Shown here: positions 39,623-43,446 of the stretch, piece by piece
How positions within the stretch are numbered: position 1 is the first letter of the stretch
Layout: each line of letters starts with the position of its first letter
Assembly (NCBI RefSeq): GCF_023898865.1
Contig: NZ_JAGSOV010000052.1
Span: forward strand, 1 to 43,446
Source: Pseudonocardia humida
GTDB taxonomy: Bacteria; Actinomycetota; Actinomycetes; Mycobacteriales; Pseudonocardiaceae
Direction of reading: 5' to 3'
Length of the DNA stretch: 43,446 nucleotides
Made by a program: the position numbers and the translations under genes
The notes under the pieces: generated by a model
What the model was told of the DNA's origin: nothing
The model's database searches: none
Seen by the model: only the letters and a program-made list of their open reading frames with translations

Positions 39623-41074
39623 AGCACCCTCGGGGCCAGCGCTGCGCGGGGGACGCTCTGGCTCGGCCTGGTCAACCTGATCAGCAAGGGCAGCCAGATG
39701 GCGGTCACCGTGGTGCTCGCCGCGTTCCTGACCGAGAACGAGCTCGGGCTGGTCACGCTGGCGGTGTCCCTCGCGAACATCGGGCAGGTCGTGCAGTCGA
39801 TGGGCGTCTACGACGTCATCACCCGCACCCGGCGCGACCCGGACGCGATGGCCGGCACGATCTTCACCGCCAGCGTGGCGATCGGGCTGGTGCTGGCCGT
39901 GGCCGGCGTCCTCGGCTCGGACGTCATCGCCGGCCTCCTCGGGGCGCCGGAGGCGGCCCCGCTGATCGTGCTGACCGCGCTGAGCCTGCCGTTCACCGCG
40001 GCCGGCGGCGTGCAGATGGGCGTGATGCACCGGACGCTGGACTTCAAGCGCCGGATGCTGCCCGACGCCGGCAGCGCGGTGACCGGTGCGGCGGTGACCG
40101 TCGCGCTCGCGGGCGCGGGCGTCGGCGAGTACTCGCTGGCCATCGGCGTGCTGTGCACGGCGGTGCTGCAGCCGCTGCTCGGCGTGCTGGCCGGGGTGCG
40201 AATCCGGCCCCGCTGGGACCGCGCCGCCGCCGCCGAGGCGGGCCGCTGGACCGCCGTCGTCGGCCCGGCGGCCGTGGTGGCGATCCTGCTGATCAACGTG
40301 CACTACCCGATCCTGGCCAGGAGCCTGGGCGCGGACGCGGTGGGCGTGTACTCGCTGGCGTTCCGGATCGCCTGGGTGCCCTACATCATGATCGCGGTCG
40401 TGCTGGGCGCGGTGGCGTTCCCCGTCTACACCCGGCTCAAGCAGCTCAACGCCGGGATGTCGGCCGCGGTCGGGATGTTCACCCACCTGCTGCTCGTCAT
40501 CGTCGGCGGCTGCTACATCGTCGCGCTGCTGCTCGCCGACCACATCGTCGTGCTGGGCCAGCGCTGGGAGCCCGCGGTGCCGGTGCTGATGCTGCTGTGC
40601 GCGTGGGGGCTCGCCCTGTGCGTGCTGCAGACGTGGTACGAGGCGATCCGGGCGGCGGACAAGCCCAAGTGGTACCTCGCCCTGCAGGCCACCCACCTGG
40701 TGCTGCTCGCCGTCGGGCTGTCGATCGCGGCGCCCTTCGGGCTGGTCCCCGCGGCCATCGCGCAGGCCTCCGCGGCGATCGTGCTGCTGCCGGTGGCCTG
40801 GTTCGCGCTGCGCGGGGCCGGGGTGGCGCCGCCGGTGTCGGTCATGGCGCGCTCGCTGCTCGGGCCGGCGGCCGGGGCGCTGGGCTGCCTCGCGGTCTCC
40901 CGCGGCGCCGCCGCGATCGGCCTGCTCGACGATCCGTCGTCGCTGCCGGTGGCCCTCGGGCTCGGGGTGGCGCTGCTGGCCACCTACGCCGGCGTCGTCT
41001 CGCTGGTCGACCGGGCCGCCGTGGCCCAGATGCGCGGCCTGCTGCGCAACCGGTCCGAGAGCGTGGCCGAGTGA
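39620..41074 (+). CDS. Wzx-type oligosaccharide flippase
   Basis: This 484-aa MATE/MOP-superfamily protein has 12-14 hydrophobic helices. It opens ASAARGTLWLGLVNLISKGSQMAVTVVLAAFLTENELGLVTLAVSLANIG, the classic polysaccharide-synthase start, and has an internal GVMHRTLDFKRRMLPDAGSAVTGAAVTVALA. The ARSLGADAVGVYSLAFRIAWVPYIMI segment is the second-half repeat. It flips undecaprenyl-linked repeat units to the outer face for the Wzy-type enzyme. Start GTG 39620 has GAGGAGG from the linker seven bases upstream. The stop overlaps the next GTG. Confidence 0.92.
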   Translation: MSTLGASAARGTLWLGLVNLISKGSQMAVTVVLAAFLTENELGLVTLAVSLANIGQVVQSMGVYDVITRTRRDPDAMAGTIFTASVAIGLVLAVAGVLGSDVIAGLLGAPEAAPLIVLTALSLPFTAAGGVQMGVMHRTLDFKRRMLPDAGSAVTGAAVTVALAGAGVGEYSLAIGVLCTAVLQPLLGVLAGVRIRPRWDRAAAAEAGRWTAVVGPAAVVAILLINVHYPILARSLGADAVGVYSLAFRIAWVPYIMIAVVLGAVAFPVYTRLKQLNAGMSAAVGMFTHLLLVIVGGCYIVALLLADHIVVLGQRWEPAVPVLMLLCAWGLALCVLQTWYEAIRAADKPKWYLALQATHLVLLAVGLSIAAPFGLVPAAIAQASAAIVLLPVAWFALRGAGVAPPVSVMARSLLGPAAGALGCLAVSRGAAAIGLLDDPSSLPVALGLGVALLATYAGVVSLVDRAAVAQMRGLLRNRSESVAE

Positions 41075-42198
41075 GCCCGACCGTCCTGCACGTCAGCCAG
41101 CCGACGACCGAGGGCGTGGCCGCCGTCGTCGCCCAGTTGGTCGCCGACCAGGTCGGACGCGGCTGGGACGTGCGCGTCGCCTGCCCGCCCGGGCCGCTCG
41201 CCGAGCGCGTCGCGGCGGGCGCGCGCGTGCACGCCTGGCCGGCGGTGCGCTCGCCGGGGCCGTCCACGCCGTCGGAGGCGCTGCGGCTGCGCCGGGTGCT
41301 GCGCGAGGTCCGCCCGGACGTCGTGCACCTGCACAGCTCGAAGGCCGGGCTGGCCGGCCGGCTCGCCGTGCGCGGGCGCGTCCCGACGATCTTCCAACCG
41401 CACATGTGGTCGTTCCAGGTGGCCGGGGGCGCGCTCGGCCGGGCCTCGCTGGCCTGGGAGCGCTGGGCCGCGGCCCGCTGGACCACCCGGCTGCTCTGCG
41501 TCGGCGACGACGAGCTGGCCGTGGCCCGCGCCAACGGGATCGGGCAGGCGGCCGTCGTCGTGCCCAACGGCGTCGACACCGACGCCCTCGTCCCCGCCGA
41601 CCGCACCGACACCCGCCGCGAGCTCGGGCTCGCCGACGCGCCCACCGTCGTCTGCGTGGGCAGGCTGGCCGAGCAGAAGGGCCAGGACCTGCTGCTGCGG
41701 GCGTGGCCGACGGTGCTGGCCCAGGTGCCCGATGCCCGGCTGGAGCTGGTCGGCAGCGGCCCCGCGGAGCACGGGTGGCGCGCCGGCGAGGCGATGGCCG
41801 CCCACCCGTCCGTGCACTGGGCGGGCGGCACCGACCGCCCGGGCCGCTGGTACGCCGCCGCCGACGTCGTGGCCCTGCCCTCGCGCGCCGAGGGCCTGGC
41901 GCTGGTGCCGCTGGAGGCGATGGCGAGCGCCCGCCCCGTGGTGGCCTTCGACGTGGGCGGGGTGCGCCAGAGCCTGGGCGAGGGGGCCGATGCGGCGGGG
42001 GCCGTCGTCACCCCGGGCGACGTCGAGTCCCTGGCCAAGGAGCTGGCCGCCCGGTTGATCGACCCCGCCACCGCCCAGGCCGAGGGCAGGCGCGGGCGGG
42101 CCCGCGCCGTCGAGCGCTTCGACCGGCGCGCCACCACCGGCCGGGTCGCCGACCTGGTCACCGAGTTGGCCGCAGGGCCGACCGGAGTAACCCGGTGA
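41071..42198 (+). CDS. GT4-family glycosyltransferase
   Basis: This 375-aa GT-B cytoplasmic transferase opens PTVLHVSQPTTEGVAAVVAQLV. It has VVHLHSSKAGLAGRLAVRG, VPNGVDTDALVPADR, VCVGRLAEQKGQDLLLRAW, LELVGSGP, and the E-x7-E motif EGLALVPLE. SKAGLAGR is typical of transferases acting on N-acetylhexosamine acceptors, but donor and acceptor are not readable. The GTG start overlaps the flippase stop (GTGA). A 70-bp gap to the next gene contains only GC-rich imperfect GATCCCGAC repeats. Confidence 0.92.
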   Translation: MSPTVLHVSQPTTEGVAAVVAQLVADQVGRGWDVRVACPPGPLAERVAAGARVHAWPAVRSPGPSTPSEALRLRRVLREVRPDVVHLHSSKAGLAGRLAVRGRVPTIFQPHMWSFQVAGGALGRASLAWERWAAARWTTRLLCVGDDELAVARANGIGQAAVVVPNGVDTDALVPADRTDTRRELGLADAPTVVCVGRLAEQKGQDLLLRAWPTVLAQVPDARLELVGSGPAEHGWRAGEAMAAHPSVHWAGGTDRPGRWYAAADVVALPSRAEGLALVPLEAMASARPVVAFDVGGVRQSLGEGADAAGAVVTPGDVESLAKELAARLIDPATAQAEGRRGRARAVERFDRRATTGRVADLVTELAAGPTGVTR

Positions 42199-42268
42199 CG
42201 GCGCGAGCCGACGCGGCGATCCTGATCTCGACACTGATCCCGACGCCGATCCCGACCGGAGGAGCCCG

Positions 42269-43446
42269 ATGACGCCGCGGGTCGCGTACCTGCTCACCCA
42301 GGACCGCGGTGGTCCCGTCGACGTCACGGTCCGGCTGGCCGCCGAGCTGGCCGCGTCCGGGCGGGCGGAGGTGCGGGTGTTCGGGCCGCGCCCGGCCCGC
42401 GACGCCGAACTGGTCCGGGAGCACTTCCAGGAGCTGGAGGTGCCCAGCAAGGCCGCCGTCGGCGCCACCCGGGCCGCGCGGGCCGCGCTGCGGGCCTGGC
42501 GGCCCGACGTCGTGCACGCCCAGGACCGGCGCTCCGGGCTGGTGGTGGCCGGCATGGCCGCGGGTCGCGGGAACCCCCGGGCGGTCGTGCACACCTACCA
42601 CGGCGTGCCCGACGACGTCGCCGAACCGTGGTTCCGCGGCCGCGCGGGCGCGGCCGGGCCGTCGCGCTACACGAAGGTCGTGCTGGGGGCCGACGCCGTG
42701 GTGGCGCGGTCGATCGGCGCCACCGTCGTGCCGTCGCCGTCGATGGGGCGGTTCCTGCGCGAGCGCCTGCGCGTGCCCGCCCGCCGGATCGTGCACATCG
42801 ACAACGCCGTCACCCTGCCGGCCGAGAGCGCGCCGACGGGGCCGGTGCGCCGTCTGCTGTTCGTCGGGCTGCTCGTCGAGCGCAAGGGCGTGGCCGACCT
42901 GCTGGCCGCCCTGGAGCGCCCGGGAGCTTTCCCCGCTGACGCCACCCTGGTCGTCGCGGGCGACGGGCCCGAGCGCGAGCGCCTGGAGAAGCAGGCCGCG
43001 CAGGCCGGGCTGGGCGCCAGGGTCGAGTTCCTCGGCTTCCGCTCCGACGTGCCCGACCTGCTGGCGCGCTCCGACGCCCTGGTGCTGCCCTCGCGGATGG
43101 AGCAGCAGCCGCTCGTGGTCGCCGAGGCGATGGCGGCGGGCAAGCCGGTGCTGGCCACCGACTGCGGCGGCGTGGCCGACATGCTCGACGTGCCCGGCGC
43201 CGGGTCGTGGCTGGCCGAGCCGGGCGACACCGCCGGGCTCGCCGCGGCGCTGGGCGAGCTGTTCGCCGAACCCGACCCGGGCCGCACCGGGCGGCTGCTG
43301 GCCGAGCGGGCCCGCGCCCGCTTCGCCCCGGCCGTCTGCGCGACCGAGCACCTGCGCCTCTACCAGCGCCTGCTCGGGTCGTGGGGGGGGTGGAACGACC
43401 AGACCCCCGGGGACCAACAACAACACCCCCCAAAACACCCCCCCCA
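42269..43446 (+). CDS. GT4-family glycosyltransferase (runs off the window)
   Basis: This GT-B transferase opens TPRVAYLLTQDRGGPVDVTVRLAAEL. It has VVHAQDRRSGLVVAGMAAG, FVGLLVERKGVADLLAALE, VVAGDGPERERLEKQA, FLGFRSDVPDLLARSDALVLPS and the acidic motif EQQPLVVAEAM. The recognisable domain ends near LRLYQRLLGS (about 43380). Beyond it the frame continues without a stop through low-complexity sequence (WGGWNDQTPGDQQQHPPKHPP), which looks unlike real coding sequence. ATG 42269 has CGGAGGAG upstream. The true C-terminus is probably just past 43380. Confidence 0.85.
   Translation, partial: MTPRVAYLLTQDRGGPVDVTVRLAAELAASGRAEVRVFGPRPARDAELVREHFQELEVPSKAAVGATRAARAALRAWRPDVVHAQDRRSGLVVAGMAAGRGNPRAVVHTYHGVPDDVAEPWFRGRAGAAGPSRYTKVVLGADAVVARSIGATVVPSPSMGRFLRERLRVPARRIVHIDNAVTLPAESAPTGPVRRLLFVGLLVERKGVADLLAALERPGAFPADATLVVAGDGPERERLEKQAAQAGLGARVEFLGFRSDVPDLLARSDALVLPSRMEQQPLVVAEAMAAGKPVLATDCGGVADMLDVPGAGSWLAEPGDTAGLAAALGELFAEPDPGRTGRLLAERARARFAPAVCATEHLRLYQRLLGSWGGWNDQTPGDQQQHPPKHPP
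43380..43446. other. Low-complexity terminal sequence, probable assembly edge
   Basis: A run of eight G (43383-43390) is followed by CAACAACAACACC and several runs of four to eight C broken by A. Composition changes abruptly from the gene before it. It resembles degraded read ends at a contig edge and should not be trusted as genomic sequence. Confidence 0.55.

Noticed and set aside
42199..42268. Tandem GATCCCGAC-like repeats between the last two glycosyltransferase genes
   Set aside because: Short, imperfect and few; typical of GC-rich spacers and not related to the MIRU-like linkers.
1..43446. CRISPR arrays, tRNA, rRNA and insertion-sequence transposase genes
   Set aside because: I looked for regular spaced repeats, cloverleaf sequences and DDE-type transposase motifs and found none besides the group II intron end.

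Overview
The window looks like a chromosomal piece of a high-GC actinobacterium, probably in or near Pseudonocardiaceae. The evidence is very high GC with strong third-position bias, frequent GTG starts, 1- and 4-base stop/start overlaps, a mycobacterial-type MutT1 and an F420 biosynthesis gene (fbiD). It begins inside a group II intron and ends in low-complexity sequence inside a glycosyltransferase gene, so both edges look like assembly breaks.

Region 1 (1-1900): the 3' end of a group II intron (C-terminus of the intron-encoded protein plus domain V), a small unknown gene, a divergent TetR regulator, and a 5'-truncated remnant of an RTX-type calcium-binding repeat protein. Region 2 (1900-9010): housekeeping genes, namely mutT1 and ppk1 (minus), fbiD (minus), plsC and gpsA (plus), and a cystathionine gamma-lyase-like PLP enzyme. 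A gene-free 447-bp stretch with two strong hairpins follows.

Region 3 (9458-27492): a five-gene peptide-type ABC importer. Next comes a seven-gene minus-strand operon: ADP-forming acyl-CoA synthetase, acyl-CoA dehydrogenase, SDR, second acyl-CoA dehydrogenase, MFS transporter, second SDR and PHP hydrolase. Divergent from it lie a MaoC hydratase, a thiolase-like protein lacking both thiolase cysteines, a DUF35 protein lacking zinc-ribbon cysteines, and a TetR regulator. Together these read as uptake, CoA activation, alpha/beta-dehydrogenation, hydration, oxidation and retro-aldol-type cleavage of an unidentified acid, analogous to steroid side-chain catabolism. Three promoters (two divergent at about 24.1-24.2 kb, one before the ABC operon) share a TTGACA -35 box and a TAGAA(C/T)-type operator just downstream of the -10, which suggests one regulon.

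Region 4 (27626-43446): a surface polysaccharide locus of Wzx/Wzy type. It holds an initiating glycosyl-phosphotransferase, a UDP-GlcNAc 2-epimerase, a membrane acyltransferase, a Wzz-like co-polymerase, a DMT-like membrane protein, a polysaccharide deacetylase, an O-antigen ligase/polymerase, a GT87 enzyme, a Wzx flippase and GT4 transferases. Its most unusual gene is one continuous frame joining a complete GT4 glycosyltransferase to a Wzz-like co-polymerase, paralogous to the stand-alone Wzz-like gene 3.5 kb upstream.

Two further sequence-level features stand out. A MIRU-like linker of about 76-79 bp (three copies plus a short version) begins with the stop codon of one gene and ends with the start codon of the next. 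There is also a perfect 25-bp hairpin between converging genes.
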